NCBI GenBank assembly: GCA_937967375.1
Contig: CALCJF010000034.1
Span: forward strand, 1-18,406
Source of the DNA: an uncultured Leucobacter sp.
GTDB lineage: Bacteria; Actinomycetota; Actinomycetes; Actinomycetales; Microbacteriaceae
DNA length: 18,406 nucleotides
Reading direction: 5' to 3'
The notes beneath the pieces are model-generated. The model ran no database searches. It worked only from the letters and a program-made list of their open reading frames with translations, and had not been told where the DNA came from. Numbering within the stretch: position 1 is the first letter of the stretch; each line of letters begins with the position of its first letter. A program made the position numbers and the translations under genes. Positions 1 to 6,473 of the stretch are shown piece after piece.

Positions 1-45
1 CCACCGAGATCTACACTCTTTCCCTACACGACGCTCTTCCGATCT
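1..45 (+). other. Illumina TruSeq/P5 adapter remnant (not genomic)
   Basis: The first 45 bases match the 3' portion of the TruSeq universal (P5) adapter, from CCACCGAGATCTACAC to the terminal CTCTTCCGATCT, recognised from memory. The rhamnulokinase reading frame starts immediately afterwards. The adapter has no stop in that frame and would read PPRSTLFPYTTLFRS, so a gene caller could fuse this artificial peptide to the kinase fragment. This is library contamination left on a contig end. Confidence 0.98.
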
Positions 46-618
46 GGCGTCGACGGCACGACCCGCTTTCTGCACAACGTCATGGGCCTGTGGCTGCTCT
101 CCGAGTCGCTCCGGCACTGGGAGCCAGCGGCGAGTGACGCTCAGCGCTCGAGCCTACTTGGCGAACTGCTCGCCGAAGCAGCCGAGGTGCCGGCCGGTCA
201 GCCGGTGTTTGACGTCAACGATCCGGTGTTCATGGCCCCGGGCGACATTCCCGGCCGCATTCGTGACTGGTGCCGCGCACGCGGAGTGCAGGCTCCAGAG
301 ACCCGGGCCGAGACAGTACGATCAATCGTCGAAAGCCTTGCCGATGCGTTCGCTCGGGCGGTCGAGACTGCGGCAGAGCTCGCCGGCCGCGAGGTCGGTG
401 TGATCCACATCGTGGGCGGGGGCTCGCAGAACGTCTTGCTGTGCCAGGCGACGGCTGATCGCAGCGGCCTGCCCGTGTTCGCGGGCCCCACCGAGGCGAC
501 CGCTATGGGCAATCTGCTCATTCAGGCACGCGCGCACGGTCTGATCGCGCCCGGGCTCGAAGAGCTTCGCGCGGTGGTAGCGCGATCTTCTGAGATCATC
601 GAGTACCTGCCGCGCTAG
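46..618 (+). CDS. rhaB: Rhamnulokinase, C-terminal fragment (5' end missing)
   Basis: This is the last 190 residues of an FGGY-family sugar kinase, which phosphorylates L-rhamnulose in the cytoplasm during rhamnose breakdown. The frame is open from base 46, directly after the adapter, and begins VDGTTRFLHNVMGLWLLSES, a stretch typical of RhaB (RFL-NVMGLWL). The FGGY C-terminal domain follows, with the nucleotide-binding IHIVGGGSQN segment and the GPTEATAMGNLL helix. A TAG stop lies at 616-618. A full rhamnulokinase is about 480 residues, so roughly 60% is missing beyond the contig edge. An ATG at 82 is internal and is not the start. The family is clear. Rhamnulokinase rather than another FGGY kinase is likely from the GLWLL and EATAMGN signatures. 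Confidence 0.88.
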   Translation, partial: GVDGTTRFLHNVMGLWLLSESLRHWEPAASDAQRSSLLGELLAEAAEVPAGQPVFDVNDPVFMAPGDIPGRIRDWCRARGVQAPETRAETVRSIVESLADAFARAVETAAELAGREVGVIHIVGGGSQNVLLCQATADRSGLPVFAGPTEATAMGNLLIQARAHGLIAPGLEELRAVVARSSEIIEYLPR

Positions 619-648
619 CGTTCACGGACGCTGGCCGGCGATCTCAGC

Positions 649-660
649 TAACGTGGAGGC
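649..660 (+). promoter_or_regulatory. Putative leaderless promoter -10 (TAACGT) for the aminotransferase
   Basis: TAACGT at 649-654 fits the actinobacterial TANNNT -10 consensus and sits 6 nt before the ATG at 661, which puts the expected transcription start on or next to the A of the start codon. The GGAGG at 655-659 lies only 1 nt from the ATG, too close for normal Shine-Dalgarno use. No convincing -35 is visible. Confidence 0.5.
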
Positions 661-1944
661 ATGGTGAGACCAGGCGGCCCTTTTCTGACACCCCCTTCGG
701 GCAAGCTGCCCGAGCCGTCGACGGGCGCGCCAGGGCAGCAGCTGCGCGCCTCGAAGCGCTCGGCGATCCCCGCGTTCGAAGTGATGCGCATCACCGACGA
801 GATCGCGAGGCGCCGCGCCGAGGGGCGCGACGTCGTCTCGCTGTGCGCCGGTGAGCCGAGCGCGAGGCCTGCCCCGGGCACCCTGAAGCCCGCTGGCTAC
901 ACCGGCCCGCTCGGCACCACCCCGCTGCGCGAGGCCATCGCCGGTCATTACCTCGATTGGTACGGCGTCGAGATCGACCCGAAAAGGATCGCGGTGACGA
1001 CCGGATCATCGGGTGCGTTCCAGCTCGTGTTTCTTGCGGCCTTCGACCCCGGTGATCGGGTGGCGCTCGCGAGTCCCGGTTACCCGGCATACCGAAACAT
1101 TCTGGCCGCGCTCGGCGTGCAGGTGATCGAGATTCAGACCTGTATCGAGACCCGCTACCAGCCAACGCCTGAGATGCTCGACGCGGCGGCCCTCGCGCAC
1201 GGCCCGCTCGCAGGCTTAATCGTTGCCTCGCCCGCGAACCCGACCGGCACCATGCTCGGCCGGGCAGAGCTCGCGGCTTTGGTGAACTGGTGCCGCGCGC
1301 ACGGTACGCGCTTCATTAGCGACGAGATCTATCACGGCATCACGTTCGCGGGCTCGGGCGGTGCGGCAGCGGGAAAGCCAACGCGAGGCGCGAGCCACAA
1401 CTCCGCTGAAGCGAGCCGCGGCGTGAGTGCGGCAGAGCTCGACTCTGACGCGATCGTGATCAACTCGTTCTCGAAGTATTGGGGTATGACCGGCTGGCGA
1501 CTCGGTTGGGCTGTGCTGCCAGAAGACCTTGTCCGGCCGCTCGAGGCGCTCGCCTCGAACTTCGCGCTCTCGCCGCCGGCACCCGCGCAGGAGCTCGCGC
1601 TGTCAGCGTTCACGCCAGAGAGCTACGCGGAGCGCGACCTTATCGTTGAGGGTTTCGCGAAGGCGCGGGCGCTGATCCTCGATGCTGCACCGAGCTTGGG
1701 CTGGGGCACAGCGGCGCCAGCCGACGGCGCGTTCTATTACTACAGCGATCTTGGCCCGCAGCTCGAACACTACGGCAGCTCCACCACGTATGCGCGCGCT
1801 CTGCTCGAGCAGGCAGACGTCGCGATTGTGCCGGGCGTCGACTTCGACCCGATTGCGGGGGATCGCGCCGTACGTTTGAGTTACGCGGCGGGCGAGGCGG
1901 CGGTAGCCGAAGCGCTCGATCGCATCATTCGGTTTCAGGCCTAG
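661..1944 (+). CDS. Pyridoxal phosphate-dependent aminotransferase, class I/II
   Basis: This is a 427-residue fold-type I PLP enzyme that probably transfers an amino group between an amino acid and a 2-oxo acid. The conserved start SKRSAIPAFEVM lies near residue 36. It is followed by the GEPS substrate loop, YTGPLGTTPLREAIA, the ASPGYPAYRNIL turn, ASPANPTGT, DEIYHG, and SFSKYWGMTGWRLGW with the PLP-binding lysine at residue 272. Between DEIYHG and that motif is a low-complexity insert about 20 residues longer than usual, rich in Gly, Ala and Ser. The ATG at 661 is chosen for its leaderless promoter spacing. The first ~30 residues are not conserved, so a slightly later start is possible. The NTF2-like gene follows after 8 nt and is probably co-transcribed. 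The substrate cannot be read from the sequence; aspartate-aminotransferase-like and MalY/PatB-like annotations are both common for such proteins. Confidence 0.9.
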   Translation: MVRPGGPFLTPPSGKLPEPSTGAPGQQLRASKRSAIPAFEVMRITDEIARRRAEGRDVVSLCAGEPSARPAPGTLKPAGYTGPLGTTPLREAIAGHYLDWYGVEIDPKRIAVTTGSSGAFQLVFLAAFDPGDRVALASPGYPAYRNILAALGVQVIEIQTCIETRYQPTPEMLDAAALAHGPLAGLIVASPANPTGTMLGRAELAALVNWCRAHGTRFISDEIYHGITFAGSGGAAAGKPTRGASHNSAEASRGVSAAELDSDAIVINSFSKYWGMTGWRLGWAVLPEDLVRPLEALASNFALSPPAPAQELALSAFTPESYAERDLIVEGFAKARALILDAAPSLGWGTAAPADGAFYYYSDLGPQLEHYGSSTTYARALLEQADVAIVPGVDFDPIAGDRAVRLSYAAGEAAVAEALDRIIRFQA

Positions 1945-1952
1945 GTCGGAGC

Positions 1953-2321
1953 ATGTCTGCAGTAGACGTTCTTCGACACCTCATGCTCACAATCGATCAA
2001 CGCAAGTGGGATGAGCTCAGTGGTTTTCTGAGCCCGGAATTCACCTGCGAGTATGTGCATACCGGTGAGCGCTTCGGTCGAGACGAATGGATTCGCGTAA
2101 ACGCGGAGTACCCGGGATTTGACCGCTTGATACTGCAGCAAATTACCGGGGATGATCTCAGTGCAGCCTGCAGGTCTCATGTAACCGGCAGAGCAGACGC
2201 TGGGCTGGCGCATTTCGAGTGCGCCACGTTTGTCACGGTGAAAGCTGGCTTGATCGAGCAGATGACCGAGGTCTGGACAGACGTCGATCAAGCGGTGCCT
2301 GGCGAGGCTCGCCCGGTCTAG
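1953..2321 (+). CDS. NTF2/SnoaL-like small protein
   Basis: This 122-residue protein resembles the nuclear transport factor 2-like (SnoaL/DUF4440-type) cone fold. It has an N-terminal helix (VLRHLMLTIDQRKWDELSGF), then the LSPEFTCEYVHTGERFGRDEWI strand-turn segment, and ends in the strand pair FECATFVTVKAGLIEQMTEVWTD, typical of these folds. Such proteins are small polyketide-cyclase, isomerase or ligand-binding proteins, and the function here is unknown. The gene starts 8 nt after the aminotransferase stop with only a weak ribosome site. A hand count over 1981-2220 gives about 55% GC, clearly below its neighbours, which suggests recent acquisition. Its TAG stop (2319-2321) overlaps the stop of the convergent gene at 2318. 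Confidence 0.72.
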   Translation: MSAVDVLRHLMLTIDQRKWDELSGFLSPEFTCEYVHTGERFGRDEWIRVNAEYPGFDRLILQQITGDDLSAACRSHVTGRADAGLAHFECATFVTVKAGLIEQMTEVWTDVDQAVPGEARPV

Positions 2322-2758
2322 AGCAACCGAATCGGCGTGCCAGCAGCAACGCCGGTGCGCGCCTGCAGCGCCTCGTCGACCTGCGCGAGAATCGGAGAGC
2401 CCGCAGAAACGGTGAGTTCGAGCGCCTCGAGCGCTGCCGCCTCACACCCATCAAGCGAGAGCGCGATCGCGCTCACCGAGTCGATGAGAGGCTCGGGCAG
2501 CTCGGCACCACAGCGGGCCAGCACCGAGCGCAGGCCCGCAGCGAGAGCCGCTGGATCCTCATCGTCAGAAATCTGCTTCTCCGCGCTCGCGTACGACACG
2601 CCATCGAGCGAAACGCCCTCGCAACGCAACCGCGCACCGTCAACCAAATTGACGTGCAGCTCGAGCACGCTCGAAGTCGCCCCGGGAGACGCAGAACCCG
2701 CCCCCTCTGCAGAAAGAGGGAGCGGGTTCGATGCGCCGAAGCTGAACTTCAAATCCAT
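2318..2758 (-). CDS. Small acidic protein of unknown function
   Basis: I do not recognise this 146-residue product. It begins MDLKFSFGASNPLPL, then has a Gly/Ala/Ser-rich stretch and a segment LELHVNLVDGARLRCEGVSLDGVSYAS that looks like beta strands. The C-terminal half is helical and leucine-rich (DPAALAAGLRSVLARCGAEL, CEAAALEALELTV). There is no signal peptide or membrane segment. Two things support it as a real gene: actinobacterial codon bias, and a TAGCCT -10 element placed exactly 7 nt before its ATG. It lies downstream of ald on the same strand (45-nt gap) but seems to have its own promoter. Its stop overlaps that of the convergent NTF2-like gene. Confidence 0.6.
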   Translation of the reverse strand: MDLKFSFGASNPLPLSAEGAGSASPGATSSVLELHVNLVDGARLRCEGVSLDGVSYASAEKQISDDEDPAALAAGLRSVLARCGAELPEPLIDSVSAIALSLDGCEAAALEALELTVSAGSPILAQVDEALQARTGVAAGTPIRLL

Positions 2759-2771
2759 GATGTCCAGGCTA
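2759..2771 (-). promoter_or_regulatory. Putative leaderless promoter -10 (TAGCCT)
   Basis: On the minus strand TAGCCT (2771-2766) is followed by 7 nt and then the ATG at 2758-2756. This is the TANNNT-N7-ATG geometry of leaderless transcripts. No good -35 hexamer is visible upstream. Confidence 0.5.
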
Positions 2772-2781
2772 CCGGAGGTGT

Positions 2782-2795
2782 GCGGCCCAGGCCGC
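2782..2795 (-). terminator. Possible GC-rich hairpin after ald
   Basis: The sequence GCGGCC-CA-GGCCGC is an inverted repeat just downstream of the ald stop codon. It could be a weak terminator for ald, but no T-run follows it on the minus strand. It may equally be ordinary GC-rich spacer. Confidence 0.25.
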
Positions 2796-2803
2796 CAGCC
2801 GAC

Positions 2804-3928
2804 TCAGGCGTCAGCGAGCACCTTGGTGTACGAGGTGTAGGCCATCTCGGGGAATGCCTGAGCGACACCTTCGTTGGCGAGCACGCCCTCGTGAGCGTTG
2901 AGGCCCTTCGCGAGTGCCTCATCTGCAGCAAGGGCGGCCTTCCAGCCCTTGTCTGCGAGCGCGACGACGTAGGGCAGGGTTGCGTTGGTGAGCGCCGCGG
3001 TCGAGGTCTCGGGCACCGCGCCGGGCATGTTTGCCACGCAGTAGTAGATCGAGTTGTGCACCTCGAAGGTGGGGTCGTCGTGCGTGGTCGGGTGCGAGTT
3101 CTCGAAACAACCGCCCTGGTCGATCGCGATGTCGACGAGCACCGAGCCCTGCTTCATCTGCGCAACCATCTCGTCGGTGACGAGCTTCGGAGCCTTCTCG
3201 CCCGGGATCAGCACCGAGCCGATCACGAGGTCAGCGTCTTTGAGCGCCTCGGTGATGTTGTGTGCGTTCGAGGTGCGGGTCTGGATGCGACCGTTGAACT
3301 CGTCTTCAAGCTGCTTCAGGCGGGGCAGCGCGATATCGATGATGGTGACCTCTGCGCCGAGACCGTAGGCCATGCGCGCAGCCTGCTCGCCTGCTGCGCC
3401 GCCGCCGATGACGACGACCTTGCCGCGGCGGGTCGCGGTGACGCCACCGAGGAGGATGCCACGGCCGCCGTTTGCCTTCATAAGGCTGTAGGCGCCGACT
3501 TGCACCGAGAGGCGGCCTGCGACCTCGCTCATCGGAGCAAGCAGAGGCAGGGCGCGGTTGGCGAGCTGCACGGTCTCGTAGGCGATCGCGGTGGTGCCCG
3601 ACTCGAGCACCTTCTCGGTCAGGGTCTTGTCTGCGGCGAGGTGCAGGTAGGTGAAGAGCACCTGCCCCTTGCGCAGCTTGTCGTACTCGGAGGCGATAGG
3701 CTCCTTGACTTTCAGGATCATGTCGCTGTCGGCCCACACCTGATCTGCGGTGGCGACGATGGTCGCACCCGCCGCTTCGTAGTCAGCGTCGGTGATGGCT
3801 GAGCCGAGGCCGGCGCCCGCCTGCACGAACACGTCGTGGCCGCGGCGCTTCAGCTCGAAGACGCCAGCCTGGGTGATGGCGACACGATTCTCGTTGTTCT
3901 TGATTTCGGTGGGAATGCCGACGCGCAT
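2804..3928 (-). CDS. ald: Alanine dehydrogenase
   Basis: This enzyme catalyses NAD-dependent reversible oxidative deamination of L-alanine to pyruvate and ammonium in the cytoplasm. The 374 residues match the family's usual ~371. The N-terminus MRVGIPTEIKNNENRVAIT is canonical. LKVKEP carries the substrate lysine (K75) and TYLHLAADK the histidine (H96), the same numbering I recall for the M. tuberculosis enzyme. The nucleotide loop is VVVIGGGAAGEQAA, and VDIAIDQGGCFE and YYCVANMPGAVPETST are conserved C-terminal blocks. The start is the ATG at 3928-3926, because GGAG lies 6 nt upstream of it. The in-frame ATG at 3940 would add MEQR and would contain that ribosome site. The gene is divergent from an Lrp/AsnC regulator, as in the mycobacterial aldR-ald arrangement, so alanine-responsive control is likely. 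Confidence 0.97.
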   Translation of the reverse strand: MRVGIPTEIKNNENRVAITQAGVFELKRRGHDVFVQAGAGLGSAITDADYEAAGATIVATADQVWADSDMILKVKEPIASEYDKLRKGQVLFTYLHLAADKTLTEKVLESGTTAIAYETVQLANRALPLLAPMSEVAGRLSVQVGAYSLMKANGGRGILLGGVTATRRGKVVVIGGGAAGEQAARMAYGLGAEVTIIDIALPRLKQLEDEFNGRIQTRTSNAHNITEALKDADLVIGSVLIPGEKAPKLVTDEMVAQMKQGSVLVDIAIDQGGCFENSHPTTHDDPTFEVHNSIYYCVANMPGAVPETSTAALTNATLPYVVALADKGWKAALAADEALAKGLNAHEGVLANEGVAQAFPEMAYTSYTKVLADA

Positions 3929-3949
3929 GCGCTGCTCCATTCAGATGTG

Positions 3950-3955
3950 ATTATG
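3950..3955 (-). promoter_or_regulatory. Putative -10 box of ald (CATAAT)
   Basis: On the minus strand CATAAT differs from TATAAT at one base. It would place the transcription start about 15 nt before the ald ATG, leaving room for the GGAG ribosome site. No good -35 is visible, which would suit an activator-dependent promoter. Confidence 0.4.
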
Positions 3956-4055
3956 GGTGCCGAGCCGGGTGGTGCCTGCGCTTTTGGGCGCGCAAGTTGC
4001 CCCCATCGCTCGATAGCTACGATTCTGCACTATCTGCGATGGTTTCTTGAGAAGA

Positions 4056-4066
4056 TAGAATATTCT
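4056..4066. promoter_or_regulatory. AT-rich palindrome and -10 in the ald/Lrp intergenic region
   Basis: AGAATATTCT at 4057-4066 is a perfect 10-bp palindrome in the AT-rich part of the otherwise GC-rich divergent spacer. The short AT-centred dyad fits the general style of Lrp/AsnC-family sites. The overlapping TAGAAT (4056-4061) fits a -10 for the regulator gene and would give a leader of about 50 nt. The site could therefore mediate autoregulation and control of ald. Confidence 0.4.
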
Positions 4067-4119
4067 TCGGAAAGATTGCGCGATTTGCCAGGCTTTCCAT
4101 GTCGCGAGGGGGAGAAGTC

Positions 4120-4599
4120 GTGGAAGAGTCGAAGAATCTGCGAGAAGCAGTGGTGATTGATGCGGTGGATCGCCAAATCATCGAGCAGCTGCAGCTGAAT
4201 GGGCGCATGACGAACGCCGAGCTGGCCGAGCGCGTCGGCATTGCGCCGTCGACCTGCGTCGCCCGCGTGCGCAGCCTCGTTTCGCGGGGGATCATCACGG
4301 GCTTCACCGCCTCGGTCGACCCCGCAGTGATGGGCATGACGCTCCAGGTGCTCGTGAGCGTGACCATTCGCTCGGGCGCGCGCCAGCGCATCTCAGAGTT
4401 CAGCGAAGAGCTGCGGGCGCTGCCCGAGGTGCTGCAGCTGTTCTTCCTCGGCGGGGTCGAAGACTTCATCATTCACCTCGCCGCGCGCGACTCCGATCAC
4501 GTGCGCGACTTCGTGATGGAGCATCTCTCGGCGCACCCGGCGGTGTCGTCGACGCGCACGAGCATCGTGTTCAGTCATCATCAGAACCCTGTGGCCTGA
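4120..4599 (+). CDS. Lrp/AsnC-family transcriptional regulator (probable AldR-type)
   Basis: This is a DNA-binding regulator of about 159 residues. The N-terminal winged helix-turn-helix is seen as AVDRQIIEQLQLNGRMTNAELAERVGIAPSTCVARV (split: the DRQIIEQL helix, then MTNAELAERVGIAPS, then the recognition helix). An effector-binding RAM domain follows from about residue 65 (LQVLVSVTIRSG, then LPEVLQLFFLGGVEDFIIHLAARD). The GTG at 4120 is chosen because a strong AGGGGGAG site lies 5 nt upstream. An in-frame ATG at 4099 would add 7 residues but has only a weak site. The gene is divergent from alanine dehydrogenase, the arrangement of the mycobacterial AldR activator of ald, so control of alanine catabolism is the most likely job. 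The ligand is probably an amino acid such as alanine. Transcription ends at the hairpin at 4611-4633. Confidence 0.93.
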   Translation: MEESKNLREAVVIDAVDRQIIEQLQLNGRMTNAELAERVGIAPSTCVARVRSLVSRGIITGFTASVDPAVMGMTLQVLVSVTIRSGARQRISEFSEELRALPEVLQLFFLGGVEDFIIHLAARDSDHVRDFVMEHLSAHPAVSSTRTSIVFSHHQNPVA

Positions 4600-4610
4600 G
4601 TTTCAGTGCG

Positions 4611-4633
4611 AAAAGGATCGCCGCGATCCTTTT
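4611..4633. terminator. Bidirectional Rho-independent terminator
   Basis: AAAAGGATCGC, one C, then GCGATCCTTTT form perfect 11-base arms, in practice a 10-bp stem with a 3-nt loop. The arms give a T-run on both strands. The hairpin lies between the convergent ends of the Lrp regulator (stop at 4599) and the antiporter (stop at 4636), and serves both. Confidence 0.9.
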
Positions 4634-4635
4634 GC

Positions 4636-6408
4636 CTAATGAGACTGGGGCGGGGTGAGCCTGACCTCGTACTGGTCCAACGCCTCGGCAGCAGCCCGCA
4701 GCGCATCGCTGCTGTACTGGCCGATCGCGCGCTCTTCGAGCAGCGCGGCCCGCTGCGCTTCGAGGCCCGCGTGCGCGAGACGCAGGTAGCTGCGTCCCTC
4801 GGCCTCGGCCTCTGATGGCACGTGCTTCTCGGAGCGAGGCAGCGAGAATGCGAGCGAGGCGATCGAGTTCTGCACGCTCGATCTGACGCGCTTCACGACT
4901 CGCTCTGATGGCACGTGATAATCGGGGTCGTGTTCGGCGAGTTCGCGCTCGTGCTCGAGCTCGGCATCGACCGCGGTGGTGCCCGCCTCGACGAGGTCGG
5001 CATAGAGCGAGACGAGCTCCTCGGTGCGATCGCTCACGCTCGGCCCCTGCGGTCGCAGCTTGCGAATGAGCGGCGGCAGCGTGAGGCCGTGCAGCAGTAG
5101 CGTGACGACCGCCGCTACGAAGGCGATCAGCACCAGTTGCGAGCGAAAAGGCACTGTCGTCGGAATCGACTGTGCCGCTGCCAGCGTGACGACGCCCCGC
5201 ATGCCGCTCCAGCCGAGAATCGTCGCGCCACGCCTGTCGAGGCCCTGCTCGCGCGCGTGCGCCGCGTCGGCCGCGCTGCGCCTCGCGACACGGTTCAGGC
5301 GGTCAAGCTTGATCTGCCCGGTGTCGGTCGCCTCTTTGAACTTCGGGTGTCGCTGCACGCGGGCTGCGATGCGTTGCCATCCATCTGCCCTGGCCTCATA
5401 TCGGGGGAGCGCCCTCGCGAGGCTCCACGTCACCGGCCACATGAATGCCATTCGCAGCACAATGAGCACGACAACCACGCCGAGGCCGATGAGCGCGGTG
5501 TGCTGCAGGTGTAGCTCGCTGTGACCGATGTCATCGACGAGTTTGTGCAGCTCGAGCCCCATCAGTAAGAACACGCCATTCTCGAGCAAGAACTGCGCCG
5601 TGCGCCAGTTCAGGCGCTCGTTCACCCGCGAGATGGCGCTGAACTTGCGGGGCGCGTGATGCCCCGAGTAGAGGCCGGTCACGACCACCGCGAGCACACC
5701 CGAGGCGCCAACGTACTCGGTAGGAACAAATGCTATGAACGGCACCGCGAACGACACGACGGTGTCGTAGACGGGGTTGCTCATCTTCGAACGCACCCAC
5801 ACGGTGACCACGCCGACCGCGAAGCCGATTGCGATGGCGACCACGACCGCGAACGCGAAGTTACCGGCAGCCTCCCAGAACACGAAGCCCCCGGCAGTTG
5901 CGGCGATCGCGGTGCGCAGCAGCACGAGCGAGGTCGCGTCGTTCACCAGGCTCTCGCCCTCGAGAATGGTGACGAGGCGCGGCGGCATGCCGACCCGCTT
6001 GCCGATCGAGGTTGCCGCCACCGCATCGGTCGGGGCGACGACGGCACCGAGGGCGACGGCCGCGGCGAACGGAATCGATGGCACTACCAGGTGCAGTAGC
6101 GCGCCGATGACGAGCGCTGAGATGATCACGAGCACGACCGAGAGTGCGGTGATCGGGCCCACGTTTCGTTTCAGGTCGAGGATCGGCACGTTCACTGCCG
6201 CCGCATACAGCAGGGGCGGCAACACCCCGAGCAGAATGATCTCGGGATCGAGCTCGATGAGCGGCACACCGGGAAGGTATCCGATGCCGATGCCCACGAC
6301 GACGAGCACGAGGGGAGTGGCGATTCCGATTCGGCCGGCGAGCATGGCGATAGCCACCACGAGCACCAGGCCCGCGACGGCGACGAGTGAAAGCTCCTCG
6401 ATGTGCAT
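4636..6408 (-). CDS. Na+/H+ antiporter, CPA1 family (NhaP-like)
   Basis: This 590-residue membrane protein exchanges sodium or potassium for protons to control pH and salt. The N-terminal ~350 residues hold about ten hydrophobic segments. Family motifs are GVLPPLLYAAAV near residue 61, APTDAVA with D128, and EGESLVND with the ion-site pair N156/D157. A hydrophilic stretch of about 65 residues (from ALPRYEARADG to LDRRGATI) precedes the last membrane block, GWSGMRGVVTLAAAQSIP. This is followed by a long, charged cytoplasmic tail of about 150 residues rich in Glu and Arg, a likely regulatory domain. The ATG at 6408 lies 6 nt behind a TAGCCT -10, so a leaderless message is likely. The ion preference (Na+ or K+) cannot be told from the sequence. 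Confidence 0.93.
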   Translation of the reverse strand: MHIEELSLVAVAGLVLVVAIAMLAGRIGIATPLVLVVVGIGIGYLPGVPLIELDPEIILLGVLPPLLYAAAVNVPILDLKRNVGPITALSVVLVIISALVIGALLHLVVPSIPFAAAVALGAVVAPTDAVAATSIGKRVGMPPRLVTILEGESLVNDATSLVLLRTAIAATAGGFVFWEAAGNFAFAVVVAIAIGFAVGVVTVWVRSKMSNPVYDTVVSFAVPFIAFVPTEYVGASGVLAVVVTGLYSGHHAPRKFSAISRVNERLNWRTAQFLLENGVFLLMGLELHKLVDDIGHSELHLQHTALIGLGVVVVLIVLRMAFMWPVTWSLARALPRYEARADGWQRIAARVQRHPKFKEATDTGQIKLDRLNRVARRSAADAAHAREQGLDRRGATILGWSGMRGVVTLAAAQSIPTTVPFRSQLVLIAFVAAVVTLLLHGLTLPPLIRKLRPQGPSVSDRTEELVSLYADLVEAGTTAVDAELEHERELAEHDPDYHVPSERVVKRVRSSVQNSIASLAFSLPRSEKHVPSEAEAEGRSYLRLAHAGLEAQRAALLEERAIGQYSSDALRAAAEALDQYEVRLTPPQSH

Positions 6409-6420
6409 GGCTACAGGCTA
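6409..6420 (-). promoter_or_regulatory. Putative leaderless promoter -10 (TAGCCT) of the antiporter
   Basis: On the minus strand TAGCCT (6420-6415) is followed by GTAGCC and then the antiporter ATG, the TANNNT-N6-ATG geometry. The hexamer is identical to the one before the small gene starting at 2758. Confidence 0.5.
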
Positions 6421-6445
6421 CCGTGCGGTCATGCCACGAAATGGA

Positions 6446-6473
6446 GCGTCAGGCGAAGCGTCAGGCGAAGCGT
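6446..6473. repeat. 12-bp tandem duplication across the oxidoreductase stop codon
   Basis: GCGTCAGGCGAA occurs twice in tandem and is followed by a partial third copy, GCGT. Read on the minus strand it repeats the codons for the C-terminal Arg-Phe-Ala-stop, so the true stop is followed in frame by a second RFA-stop. It looks like a small slippage duplication. Confidence 0.85.

Noticed and set aside
617..632. AGCGT-tcacgg-ACGCT inverted repeat after the rhamnulokinase
   Set aside because: The stem is only 5 bp and no T-run follows, so it is not supported as a terminator.
2219..3802. A 527-codon plus-strand open frame over alanine dehydrogenase
   Set aside because: It is antisense to a fully recognisable ald gene and also covers the small minus-strand gene; its composition is Arg/Val/Asp-rich shadow sequence.
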